A stretch of 64,000 bases of DNA from Palsa-744 sp036498265 (GTDB taxonomy: Bacteria > Actinomycetota > Thermoleophilia > Solirubrobacterales > Solirubrobacteraceae), in assembly GCA_036498265.1 (NCBI GenBank), contig DASYFT010000003.1:1-64000 (forward strand). Direction: 5' to 3'. Positions 24,926-32,877 of this stretch are shown here, piece by piece. The notes under the pieces were generated by a model. It saw only the letters and a list, made by a program, of their open reading frames with translations. It had not been told where the DNA came from and did no database searches. The position numbers were made by a program, and so were the translations under genes. Position 1 is the stretch's first letter. Each line of letters opens with the position of its first letter.

Positions 24926-25630
24926 TCAGGCCGCCGGCAGCGCTGCCTCGAACGACACCGGCTCGCCGTCGAGCGCGTTCAGGGCGCGCCCCAGCGACAT
25001 CGCGATGCAGGTGAAGCTGGGGGTGTCGCGCACCGTGTAGCGCGACGCCTCCGTCGTGCGCAGCCGCTGGACGAGGTCGAGGAACGTCCCGACGTCGTCG
25101 GTGTCGAAGGCGACGACGAACTCCTGGTCGTCGAGGCCGAAGGAGTAGGTGGTGTGGTTGTCCACCCCCGGGTACTCGCGTCCGACCTGGATGTGTCCCT
25201 GCATGATGCGCCAGCGCTCCTCCGCGGGCAGCGCGTACCACTCCCGCGACTTCACGAACGGATACACGAAGACGTAGCGGCCCCTGAACCCGCGCGGGAG
25301 TAGCCGCTCGTCTTCGGAGTACTCCGAGCTCTTGCGCATGCCCAGGAACGAGTGGGGGATCTGCGCCCACTTCATCAGGCCGCTCTGCGCGAGGATCACG
25401 TGGAACTCGTGAATGCGGTCGAGGTTCTCCGCCTCCGCGATCAGCAGGAGCTCGGCGTCGCCACGCGTCCCCACGAGCGAGAAGGCCTGGAGCAGATGGC
25501 CGTCGGAGAAGTCCTCGCAGGCCGCGAGGAACTCGCGCTTGTCCTGCTCACGGTGCTCGGAGTCCAGACGCCGCCATGCCGGGTCGACCTTCAGGAACGT
25601 GTACTTCACGAAATGACGCGAGGCCGGCAC
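24926..25630 (-). CDS. hemQ: coproheme decarboxylase (HemQ/ChdC, chlorite-dismutase fold)
   Basis: 234 aa. Oxidative decarboxylation of coproheme III to heme b, the final step of the coproporphyrin-dependent pathway used by actinobacteria. Diagnostic stretches are FVKYTFLKVDPAWR, YVFVYPFVKSREWY, MQGHIQVGREYPGV with the proximal His, and TTYSFGLDDQEFVVAF. The position that is a distal Arg in true chlorite dismutases is Ser here, so chlorite detoxification is not expected. GTG at 25630 (VPASRHFVKYTF) is preferred over the more upstream start at 25705, which overlaps the start region of the divergent glycosyltransferase gene. Confidence 0.9.
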   Translation of the reverse strand: MPASRHFVKYTFLKVDPAWRRLDSEHREQDKREFLAACEDFSDGHLLQAFSLVGTRGDAELLLIAEAENLDRIHEFHVILAQSGLMKWAQIPHSFLGMRKSSEYSEDERLLPRGFRGRYVFVYPFVKSREWYALPAEERWRIMQGHIQVGREYPGVDNHTTYSFGLDDQEFVVAFDTDDVGTFLDLVQRLRTTEASRYTVRDTPSFTCIAMSLGRALNALDGEPVSFEAALPAA

Positions 25631-25678
25631 CCGACCGATTATCGCAGCCGCGAGACCGCTCGCGACCCGCTCGGCGGA

Positions 25679-25684
25679 TACAGT
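25679..25684 (+). promoter_or_regulatory. -10 box of a leaderless promoter
   Basis: TACAGT ends 8 nt before the GTG at 25693, within the 62-bp gap between divergent genes. No ribosome-binding site. Confidence 0.4.
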
Positions 25685-25692
25685 GTTGGGCC

Positions 25693-28044
25693 GTGCGGAT
25701 CGCATTGGTGTCGCCGTACTCGTGGACCTATCCGGGTGGGGTCACCCGGCACATCGAGGCGCTGGCCTCGGAGCTCACCGCGGCCGGCCACGAAGCGCGG
25801 ATCCTCGCCCCCTTCGACCCCGACGACGCCCTCTCGAGCCGCATGCACCGGGGTGCCCGTCCGCAGCGGCGCGCGATGCCCGAGCAGTTTGTCTCGCTCG
25901 GCCGCAGCGTCGGCCTCCCGGCCAACGGCGCGGTGTCCAATGTCGCGCTCACCCCCCACTCGGTCTTCACGCTCCGCCGGGAGCTCCGCCACGGGGGCTA
26001 CGACGTGGCTCACATCCACGAGCCCGTCGTGCCGGTCGTCGGCTGGGACGCGCTGCTGAGCGCCGGAGAGCTTCCGCTCGTGGGGACCTTCCACACCTAC
26101 TCCGAGAACGTCATAACGAACGGCATCGCCGCGGTCGCGCTCGGCGGCCGGCGGCGGATGAACCGGCTGCATGCCCGCATCGCCGTCTCGGAAGCCGCCG
26201 CGTGGACGGCGCGGCGCTTCTACGGGGGGCGCTACCGCATCGTGCCCAACGGCGTGCACCTGCCCCAGGACGCCGGCGCCGACCAGGACGGCGAGCCCGG
26301 CCCCGAGCTGCGGATCCTGTTCATCGGCCAGGCCGTGGAGCGCAAGGGCCTGCCGGTCCTGCTGCGCGCCTTCGAGGCGCTGCGTGATCACGTCCCGGCC
26401 ACGCTGACCCTCGTGGGGGCTGGTCCCGAGGAGGTCGCGCACATGATGCTCGACGACCGCGGGGTGCGCGCGCTGGGCAAGGTCTCCGAGGATCGCAAGC
26501 TCGAGGAGCTCGCACGCGCGGAGGTGGTGTGCGCGCCGTCGCTCCACGGCGAGAGCTTCGGGATGGTCCTGACCGAGGCCTTCTCCGCCGCCACGCCGGT
26601 GCTCGCGTCCGACATCCCCGGATATCGGGACGTACTGCGCGACGGCATCGACGGCGAGCTGCTCCCGGCCGGCGACCCGCTCGCGCTGGCCGAGGCCCTG
26701 CGCGGCCTCGCGCTCGACGCGGCGCGCCGGCGCCGGATGGCGGCAGCAGCGCGGGAACGGGCGGAGCGCTTCTCCTGGCCGCATGTCGCCGCCGAGGTTC
26801 TGGGCGCCTACGAGGACGCGATCCGCACCGGCGACGCGGGAACGCGCGTCGGAAGGATCGCCGTGCGGCACGGCTTCGCACCGGCGGATCTGCTTCCGCG
26901 GATACCCGCCGAGAGGCTTGCGAGCCTTCAGCCGGCCGCGCCTGCCCAGGCCGGTGCCCAGCGGCGGCTGCGCGGGCTGCGACGCCTCGGCGTCGCGCTC
27001 AGCACCGGCGCGGGCGGTGTGCTCGCGGGGCTCGCGCTGCAGCGCGTGGGGGTGGCGCACGTGGCCGCCTCGCTCGTCGCCTCGAAGCCGGGTTTGCTGC
27101 TCGCGGGCCTCGCGCTCATGTGCAGCGCCATCTTCGCACGGGCCCTCGCATGGCACGCCATCCTCTCCTCGGCCGCGACCTGGCGCCGCGCCAAAAAGCG
27201 CGATGCGATGCAGGGCACCTTCATCGGCGTGCTGATGTCGGCGACCCTTCCGGCCCGGATGGGCGAGCCGTCGCGCGCCCTGGTCCTCTCCCGGCGCCTC
27301 GGCCGCGTGCGCGAGACCCTGCCCGTCGTCTGGGGCACGATCGCCTCCCAGACGGTGCTGAACCTCCTCGCCCTCGTGGCTCTGGCGGCAGTGACGATCT
27401 CGACGGCGCGCTTCGACGGTCACAGCTGGCAGACGCTGGTGTTCGTCGGCCTGATCCCCGTCGTCGCTCTGGTCGTGACGGTCTCGGCACCGATCCTGCT
27501 CGGGCCGGCGGCAGCCTCGCCGGCCGAGCGGCTGCGGGCCGCGCTGGCAGCGATCCGCCCCTCCCTGGCGCGCCTGCGAGAAGGGATGCAGGGGTTCCGC
27601 CGCGCTCGCTCCGGCTCGGCCGCCGCGTGCATGCAGCTTGTGGCCTGGACGCTTCAATGGGCCTCCTGCTGGCTGCTGCTGCTGGCGCTGGGACTGGGCG
27701 CCCAGGCCGGCGCGGGCGCGGCCGCCGCGGTGTTGTTCGCGGTCAACGTCACCGCCGCCGTCCCTGTCACGCCGGCCAACGTCGGCGTCTTCCAGGCGGC
27801 CGCCGCCGCGGTCCTGATCGGCGCCTACCACGTCTCGGCGCCCGAAGCCATCGCCTACGGCATCGTCCTGCAGGCGGTCGAGCTGGGCAGCGCGCTGATC
27901 ATGGGCCTGCCGGCGCTAGTCAACGAGGGCCTTTCATGGCGGGAAGTGCGCCTGCGTGCGATGCATGCCGCGCCCGTGAGCCTCGCCCCGCTGCCCGCCG
28001 GGCAGCTCCCGGGCCAGGCCGCCGCATCGCGCGCGGGCTCCTGA
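25693..28044 (+). CDS. GT4 glycosyltransferase fused to a UPF0104/LPG-synthase-like membrane domain
   Basis: 783 aa fusion. Residues 1-390 form a GT-B glycosyltransferase of family 4: RIALVSPYSWTYPGGVTRHIEAL, LVGTFHTYSENV, ILFIGQAVERKGLPVLL and ESFGMVLTEAFSAATPVLASDIPGY, close to PimA-type mannosyltransferases. From about residue 440, LRRLGVALSTGAGGVLAGLALQRVGVAHV begins a membrane domain. It has about seven to eight hydrophobic segments of the lysylphosphatidylglycerol-synthase TM family (PF03706), ending near residue 765. The fusion suggests that a glycolipid is made on the inner leaflet and moved or anchored by the attached membrane part. GTG at 25693 gives the canonical GT4 start. It diverges from hemQ. 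Confidence 0.85.
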   Translation: MRIALVSPYSWTYPGGVTRHIEALASELTAAGHEARILAPFDPDDALSSRMHRGARPQRRAMPEQFVSLGRSVGLPANGAVSNVALTPHSVFTLRRELRHGGYDVAHIHEPVVPVVGWDALLSAGELPLVGTFHTYSENVITNGIAAVALGGRRRMNRLHARIAVSEAAAWTARRFYGGRYRIVPNGVHLPQDAGADQDGEPGPELRILFIGQAVERKGLPVLLRAFEALRDHVPATLTLVGAGPEEVAHMMLDDRGVRALGKVSEDRKLEELARAEVVCAPSLHGESFGMVLTEAFSAATPVLASDIPGYRDVLRDGIDGELLPAGDPLALAEALRGLALDAARRRRMAAAARERAERFSWPHVAAEVLGAYEDAIRTGDAGTRVGRIAVRHGFAPADLLPRIPAERLASLQPAAPAQAGAQRRLRGLRRLGVALSTGAGGVLAGLALQRVGVAHVAASLVASKPGLLLAGLALMCSAIFARALAWHAILSSAATWRRAKKRDAMQGTFIGVLMSATLPARMGEPSRALVLSRRLGRVRETLPVVWGTIASQTVLNLLALVALAAVTISTARFDGHSWQTLVFVGLIPVVALVVTVSAPILLGPAAASPAERLRAALAAIRPSLARLREGMQGFRRARSGSAAACMQLVAWTLQWASCWLLLLALGLGAQAGAGAAAAVLFAVNVTAAVPVTPANVGVFQAAAAAVLIGAYHVSAPEAIAYGIVLQAVELGSALIMGLPALVNEGLSWREVRLRAMHAAPVSLAPLPAGQLPGQAAASRAGS

Positions 28045-28079
28045 GCGGGGAAGGTGGCGGCCGCGCCGCCGCGTATCCA

Positions 28080-28349
28080 ATGGACGTGTCGGACGCCTGG
28101 GTCTACATGCTGCGCTGTTGCGACGGCTCCATCTACACCGGATGGAGCAGCGACGTGCAGCGGCGCCTTGCCCGTCACAGCGCCGGCAAGGCCAGCCGCT
28201 ACACCGCCAGCCGGCTTCCGGTGGAGCTCGCGCTGGCGCTGCCGATGCCTGACAGGGCCACCGCCATGCGCGAGGAGGCCCGGATCAAGGCTCTGGGGCG
28301 CCCGGCGAAGCTCGCGCTGATCGCCTCAGGTGGCGCCCACGCGAGCTGA
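28080..28349 (+). CDS. GIY-YIG domain protein (UPF0213 type)
   Basis: 89 aa, the normal size of the YhbQ/UPF0213 family. The GIY-YIG core is seen as WVYMLRCCDGSIYTGWSSDVQRRLARHSAGKASRYTASR, with Y...Y-T-G and the conserved Arg. A Glu in AMREEARIKAL supplies the metal site. Members are structure-specific nuclease-like proteins of uncertain role. ATG at 28080 lies 35 nt after the stop of the fusion gene; a long open frame upstream in the same phase is an out-of-frame reading of that gene. Confidence 0.85.
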   Translation: MDVSDAWVYMLRCCDGSIYTGWSSDVQRRLARHSAGKASRYTASRLPVELALALPMPDRATAMREEARIKALGRPAKLALIASGGAHAS

Positions 28350-28398
28350 GATCGAGGCCGCGGCGGGGTATCCGGCGCGGTTAGGTCATGATGGAGGT

Positions 28399-29037
28399 AT
28401 GGCCAGCCGACCTCCAGCACGCAGCGTCAAGATCTCAGACGACGAGCGCACCGGCTGGTCCTCTGATCGCCCGCGCCGCGAGGGCGCCGCCGTGCGTCCA
28501 CCGGACCTCACCGTGCACTGCAAGGTGCTGGCCCCCGCCGATCGCCTGCGCTACTCCCCGGGAAGCCTGCTCATCGTCGCATCGGCGTCCGCCGCCGAGC
28601 GTGACCGGTTCCTCGAGCGGCTGATCGAGGACCGAGCCTCGCTGCTGTCGCTCGACAAGGTTCGCGGGCTGCTCGCCGGGCGGGTCGCCGAGGAGGAGCT
28701 CGATGCCCGCGCGCAGGAGCTCCTTCAGGCCGCCGTGGCCAAGCGGCTCGAGAGCAGGCAGACCGTGGTTCTCGGGGCCGACGGCCTCCTGCCCGAGGAG
28801 CGGGAGCCGTTCGTGCGCACGGCGGCCTCTCTGAAACGGCCACGCCACCTGATCCTGCTGGAGACCACCCGCGACCAGGTCAGCGACGAGGACCTCGGTG
28901 CGCTCAACGAGCTGCGCCGTGCGCTCGACGCCGGCGAGCTCGGCGCAGAGGGCTTCCAGACGGCGCTTCGGCTCGGCGGGGGATCCGCCCAGGAGGTCAA
29001 GCGCATCCTCTTCCGGCCGCCTCCGCGGGAGGAGTAG
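28399..29037 (+). CDS. PNKP-like P-loop protein with degenerate Walker A
   Basis: 212 aa from ATG at 28399; an in-frame GTG at 28330 would add 23 residues and overlap the GIY-YIG gene. The layout resembles the zeta-toxin/PNKP kinase family: strand SLLIVASASAAERDRFLERLIEDRASLLSLDKVRGLLAG, strand RQTVVLGADGLLPEEREPFVRTA and strand RHLILLETTRDQV. The Walker A loop, normally GxxGxGKS/T, reads ASASAAERD, so nucleotide phosphate binding in the usual manner should be lost. An alternative is that it never was a kinase. CATGAT ends 6 nt before the ATG, and GGAGG (28393-28397) is too close to act as a ribosome-binding site. Confidence 0.6.
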   Translation: MASRPPARSVKISDDERTGWSSDRPRREGAAVRPPDLTVHCKVLAPADRLRYSPGSLLIVASASAAERDRFLERLIEDRASLLSLDKVRGLLAGRVAEEELDARAQELLQAAVAKRLESRQTVVLGADGLLPEEREPFVRTAASLKRPRHLILLETTRDQVSDEDLGALNELRRALDAGELGAEGFQTALRLGGGSAQEVKRILFRPPPREE

Positions 29038-29045
29038 GGGACACG

Positions 29046-29078
29046 CCGGGAAACGCGCCCGCCCGGCCGGGTTTCCGG
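29046..29078. terminator. bidirectional hairpin between convergent genes
   Basis: CCGGGAAAC and GTTTCCGG pair with one bulged G around a GC-rich loop. The hairpin lies between the stop at 29037 (+) and the metH stop at 29086 (-). Confidence 0.5.
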
Positions 29079-29085
29079 TCTGGGG

Positions 29086-32000
29086 TCAGCTCTCGCCGGC
29101 CATCGCCGGCTCATCCTCGGCTTCGACCGCCCCGTCCGGTGGATCGGCGTCGTCGAGCTCGCCGAACAGGGAGGGATCGCGGCTCGAGCCGCGGATGACG
29201 TCGTCGGGAGAGCCGTTCGGGAGCAGGCGCCCCTGGCGGGTGCCGAAGTAGATCGCCTGTGGATGGTGGGCGACGAGGGCGAGCGTCGACTGCTCGGGGT
29301 CGGGGGCGTAGCCGTCGGTGATGCTCATGCCGATCTGCTCGAGGTGGAGCAGCTTCTCGACCTTGAGATGCTCCGACTGCTCCGGCACCGCGGGGTAGCC
29401 CCAGGAGTAGCGACGTCCCTGGGTGGCCGGGATGTCCAGCATCCCGCGAACCTCGTAGTGGAGCCACTCGGCCAGTCCCTCGGCGGTCTGGACTCCGAGA
29501 CCGTGCACGAACAGCTGCTCGGCGAACTCGCCTTCCGCCTCGAGCCTCGCCATCAGCTCGGTGACCTCGGTGCCGACCGTGACGGCCTGGACGGCGATCA
29601 CGTCGAGCTCCGCCGGCGCCTTGCCATCGACCGCCGGGCGGAAGAAGTCCGCCAGGCAGATCCGGTCGCCCTTCGGCTGGCGCGGGCACACGAAGCGGGT
29701 CAGCTCGGTCTCGCGATCGTCGGGATCGAGCACGACGATGTCGTTGCCGAGCGAGTAGCAGGGGAAGAACCCGAGCAGCGCCCGCGGATGCAGGTAGGTC
29801 TGCTCGCGCCACATGCGCTCCAGGCGAGGGCGGAAGTCCTCGCTCAGCAGCTTCTGCCAGGCCTCGCCTTTGACGCCGCGCCCGCCCCAGTGCAGCTTGA
29901 AGAGGACGTGGGTGTCGAGGTGGCGGTAGACCTCGTCGAGATCGACCGGGATCTCACGAACGCCCCAGAAGGGCGGCGTCGGGACCGGGAGGTCGGTGCG
30001 GGCCTCCGAGCGGACGGAGTCGTCGGCGAAGTTGAGCTCCTCGGCCGGCGGCTCGCCCTTCTCGCGAAACGCCCGCGCGCCTGCGAGCAGCTTCTCGACC
30101 AGGCCCTCGCGCGCCTCGCCGTCGATCAGCTGGTCCATCACCGCCAGCCCCTCGAAGGCGTCCTTGCAGTAGAAGACGCCAGGCTCGTATACCTCCTCGG
30201 AGTCCTTGCCCCCTGGGTAGAGGGCGCGGTAGCCAAAGGCGCGATTGATCGCGGCGCCGCCGATCAGCACCGGGTACTCGAGGCCCTTGGCATGCAGCTC
30301 CTCGATGCAGGCAGGCATCTGCTTGGAGGTGGAGACCAGCAGCGCCGACAGACCGATCGCAGTGGCCTCGTGCTCCTGGGCGGCGTCGACGATCGTCTGG
30401 ATCGGCACCTGCTTGCCGAGGTCGACGACGGTGTAGCCGTTGTTCGTGAGGATCGTGTTCACGAGCGACTTGCCGATGTCGTGAACGTCGCCGAAGACCG
30501 TCGCCAGCACCACGGTGCCCTTGGTGTAGCCCTCCAGCTTGTCGAGGTACTTCTCGAGCTGGGCGACGGCCCGCTTCATCACCTCGGCGGACTGGAGGAC
30601 GAACGGCAGGATCAGCTCGCCGGCTCCGAACTTGTCGCCGACCTCTTTCATCGCCGGCAGCAGCACCTCGTTGAGCGTCGGCACCGCGCCTTTCTTCTCG
30701 ACGCTGCGGTCGATCCACACCTCGACCCCGTCCTTGCGGCGGCGCAGGATGTGGAAGTGGAGCGCCTCCTCGGGCTCCATCCCCTCCGTGGGGTCGGCGG
30801 CGCCCGCGGCGGCGTCCTCCTCGCCCTTGGACTCGAAGTGGGCGATGAAGCGCTCGAGCGCGTCCTCGCGTCGGTTGAAGACGAGATCGTCGGCGAGCTC
30901 ACGCTCCTCCTCGGAGATCTCGGAGTAGGGGGTGATGTGGTTGGGGTTGACCATCGCCAGGTCGAGTCCCGCGTCCACGCAGTGGTGCAGGAACACCGAG
31001 TTCAACACCGCCCGCGCGCCCGGCGAGACGCCGAAGGAGACGTTGGAGACGCCGAGCGAGGTCTTCACCGCCGGGATCTCCGCCTTGATCCGCCTGATGC
31101 CCTCGATGGTCTCCACCGCCGAGGGACGCCACTCCTCGTCGCCTGTCGTCAGCGTGAACGTGAGGCAGTCGAAGATCAGGAGCTCCGGGTCGAGCCCGTG
31201 CTCATCGCAGCAGAGCCCGCGGATGCGCTCGGCGACCTCGACCTTGCGCTCGGCCGTCTTGGCCATCCCGACCTCGTCGATCGTCAGCGCGATCAGCGCA
31301 GCACCGTGGGCCATCGCGAGCGGCACCACTCGATCGAGCTTGGCTCGTCCGGCCTCGAGGTTCACCGAGTTGACGATCGCCCTGCCCGGGATCTGCTCGA
31401 GTGCGCGTTCGAGGACCTCGGGCTCGGTCGAATCCACCTGGATGGGCGCCGGCTGCGTCAGCGAGACCTTCTTGGCCAGGATCCGCATCTGTTCGTCCTC
31501 GTCCTGGCGCTCGGTGAGGGCCACGCAGAGGTCCAGCACGTGTGCGCCACCGGCGACCTGGTCCTCTGCGATCTGCACGAGCCCGTCGTAGTCGTCTGCC
31601 AGCAGCAGCTCCTTGGCCTTGCGCGAGCCCTGCGAGTTGACGCGCTCGCCCACCATCGTCGGCGCCGGCTCCTGGGTGAGCGGGGTGGCGGCGATCATCG
31701 AGGAGAGGTGGGGAGGACGCGGGGCCGGGCGGGGCCCGACCTCCCGACCGCCCACGCGCTCGGCGATGGCCGCTATGTGGGCCGGCGTCGTCCCGCAGCA
31801 GCCGCCGACCACGCCGACGCCGTAGCGCTCGACGAACTCCTTGAGTGCATCCGCCAGCGGCTCGGGCTGCTCGGGGAAGATCGTCTCGCCGTCCGGGCCC
31901 TGCAGCGGGAGGCCGGCGTTCGGGATGCAGGCGACCGGGACGGGGGAGAACTCCCCGAGGAAGCGGATCGCATCGCGCATGTCCTCGGGCCCGGTCGAGC

Positions 32001-32670
32001 AGTTGAGGCCGATCACGTCGACGCGGAGCGCCTCGAGCGTCGTCAGCACCGAGGAGATGTCGGTGCCCAGGAGCATCTTGCCGCCGTTCGGCAGCAGCGA
32101 CACCGACGTGTGGATCGGCACGCTGCGGCCCGTGCTCGCGAACGCCTCGCGGGCGCCGAAGACCGCCGCCTTGACCTCGAGGATGTCCTGCGCCGTCTCG
32201 ATGATCAGCAGGTCCGCGCCGCCGTCGATCAGGCCGGCGGCCTGCTCCGCGAAGATCTCGACGAGCTCGCGGAAGCGGATCTGCCCGAGGCTCGGGTCCT
32301 CCGAGGCCGGCAGATAGCCGGTCGGGCCGATCGAGCCCGCCACGAAGCGGTGCTCGCCCGCTGCCGCGCGCGCGATCTCCGCCGCCTTCGTGTTGATCTC
32401 CACCGTGTAGTCGGCGAGGCCCCACTCGCCGAGCTTGAGGCGCGATGCCTGGAAGGTGTCCGTCTCGAGCACTTCGGCGCCCGCCTCGAGCATCGAGCTG
32501 TGGACGCCCTCGATCACGTCCGGACGGTTCAGCACGAGGGCCTCGTGGCACTTGCCGGCGAGGCCGCCGTAGTCCTCGCTCGTCAGGTCGAACTGCTCGA
32601 GTGTCGCACCCATGCCGCCGTCGTAGACGACGACGTGCCTGTGAATCGCGTCGAGGTAGTCGCGGGCCAT
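29086..32670 (-). CDS. metH: cobalamin-dependent methionine synthase
   Basis: 1194 aa, four-module enzyme of full length. It transfers the methyl group of 5-methyl-THF to homocysteine through cob(I)alamin. Homocysteine domain: zinc cysteines in VIGLNCSTG and VGGCCGTTP. Pterin domain: VGERVNSQGSRKAKELL and the DCLTFTLTTGDEEWR region. Cobalamin domain: VFGDVHDIGKSLVNTILTNNGY with the axial His in DxHxxG. Activation domain: RYSWGYPAVPEQSEHLK and FGTRQGRLLPNG for S-adenosylmethionine binding. The ATG at 32670 has TAGCAT 6 nt upstream and no ribosome-binding site. I searched the 207-bp upstream gap by eye for a B12 or SAM riboswitch and saw none. Confidence 0.97.
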   Translation of the reverse strand: MARDYLDAIHRHVVVYDGGMGATLEQFDLTSEDYGGLAGKCHEALVLNRPDVIEGVHSSMLEAGAEVLETDTFQASRLKLGEWGLADYTVEINTKAAEIARAAAGEHRFVAGSIGPTGYLPASEDPSLGQIRFRELVEIFAEQAAGLIDGGADLLIIETAQDILEVKAAVFGAREAFASTGRSVPIHTSVSLLPNGGKMLLGTDISSVLTTLEALRVDVIGLNCSTGPEDMRDAIRFLGEFSPVPVACIPNAGLPLQGPDGETIFPEQPEPLADALKEFVERYGVGVVGGCCGTTPAHIAAIAERVGGREVGPRPAPRPPHLSSMIAATPLTQEPAPTMVGERVNSQGSRKAKELLLADDYDGLVQIAEDQVAGGAHVLDLCVALTERQDEDEQMRILAKKVSLTQPAPIQVDSTEPEVLERALEQIPGRAIVNSVNLEAGRAKLDRVVPLAMAHGAALIALTIDEVGMAKTAERKVEVAERIRGLCCDEHGLDPELLIFDCLTFTLTTGDEEWRPSAVETIEGIRRIKAEIPAVKTSLGVSNVSFGVSPGARAVLNSVFLHHCVDAGLDLAMVNPNHITPYSEISEEERELADDLVFNRREDALERFIAHFESKGEEDAAAGAADPTEGMEPEEALHFHILRRRKDGVEVWIDRSVEKKGAVPTLNEVLLPAMKEVGDKFGAGELILPFVLQSAEVMKRAVAQLEKYLDKLEGYTKGTVVLATVFGDVHDIGKSLVNTILTNNGYTVVDLGKQVPIQTIVDAAQEHEATAIGLSALLVSTSKQMPACIEELHAKGLEYPVLIGGAAINRAFGYRALYPGGKDSEEVYEPGVFYCKDAFEGLAVMDQLIDGEAREGLVEKLLAGARAFREKGEPPAEELNFADDSVRSEARTDLPVPTPPFWGVREIPVDLDEVYRHLDTHVLFKLHWGGRGVKGEAWQKLLSEDFRPRLERMWREQTYLHPRALLGFFPCYSLGNDIVVLDPDDRETELTRFVCPRQPKGDRICLADFFRPAVDGKAPAELDVIAVQAVTVGTEVTELMARLEAEGEFAEQLFVHGLGVQTAEGLAEWLHYEVRGMLDIPATQGRRYSWGYPAVPEQSEHLKVEKLLHLEQIGMSITDGYAPDPEQSTLALVAHHPQAIYFGTRQGRLLPNGSPDDVIRGSSRDPSLFGELDDADPPDGAVEAEDEPAMAGES

Positions 32671-32676
32671 TCAGCC

Positions 32677-32682
32677 ATGCTA
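32677..32682 (-). promoter_or_regulatory. -10 box of a leaderless metH promoter
   Basis: TAGCAT on the minus strand ends 6 nt before the metH ATG. No -35 consensus is seen. Confidence 0.45.
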
Positions 32683-32794
32683 GCTGGGGACAAACCCCGC
32701 CGAGAGGGAACGCCCTCATGGCGGCATGCGTGGAAGGGGGGGCAGGGCGGTGAGGGCCAAGCTGGGCAAGGACGCAGGGAGCGAAGCGTGCTGG

Positions 32795-32827
32795 CCGATC
32801 AGTCGATCGCATCTGATCGACGATCGG
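32795..32827 (-). terminator. long hairpin downstream of glnN
   Basis: CCGATC-A-GTCGATC pairs with GATCGAC-GATCGG: 13 bp with one bulged A and a 6-nt loop. It lies about 50 nt after the glnN stop and before metH, so it probably separates the two transcripts. No T-tract follows. Confidence 0.5.
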
Positions 32828-32877
32828 TACGTGAGCGACCGAGGACGCCGCCCAGCGCCGCGCCATCACCGTCCTGA

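Noticed and set aside
24926..25630. Chlorite dismutase activity
   Set aside because: The fold is right, but the distal Arg of true chlorite dismutases is Ser, and the actinobacterial context favours coproheme decarboxylase.
29263..32877. 1204-codon rightward open frame antisense to metH
   Set aside because: It mirrors the metH coding frame in GC-rich DNA, reads as Arg/Asp/Val/Leu-rich text with no motif, and metH itself has every catalytic signature.
32671..32877. Possible cobalamin or SAM riboswitch upstream of metH
   Set aside because: No B12-box-like or SAM-I/IV conserved blocks were seen. The main structure is the hairpin at 32795-32827, better explained as the glnN terminator, and metH has a leaderless-type -10 box.
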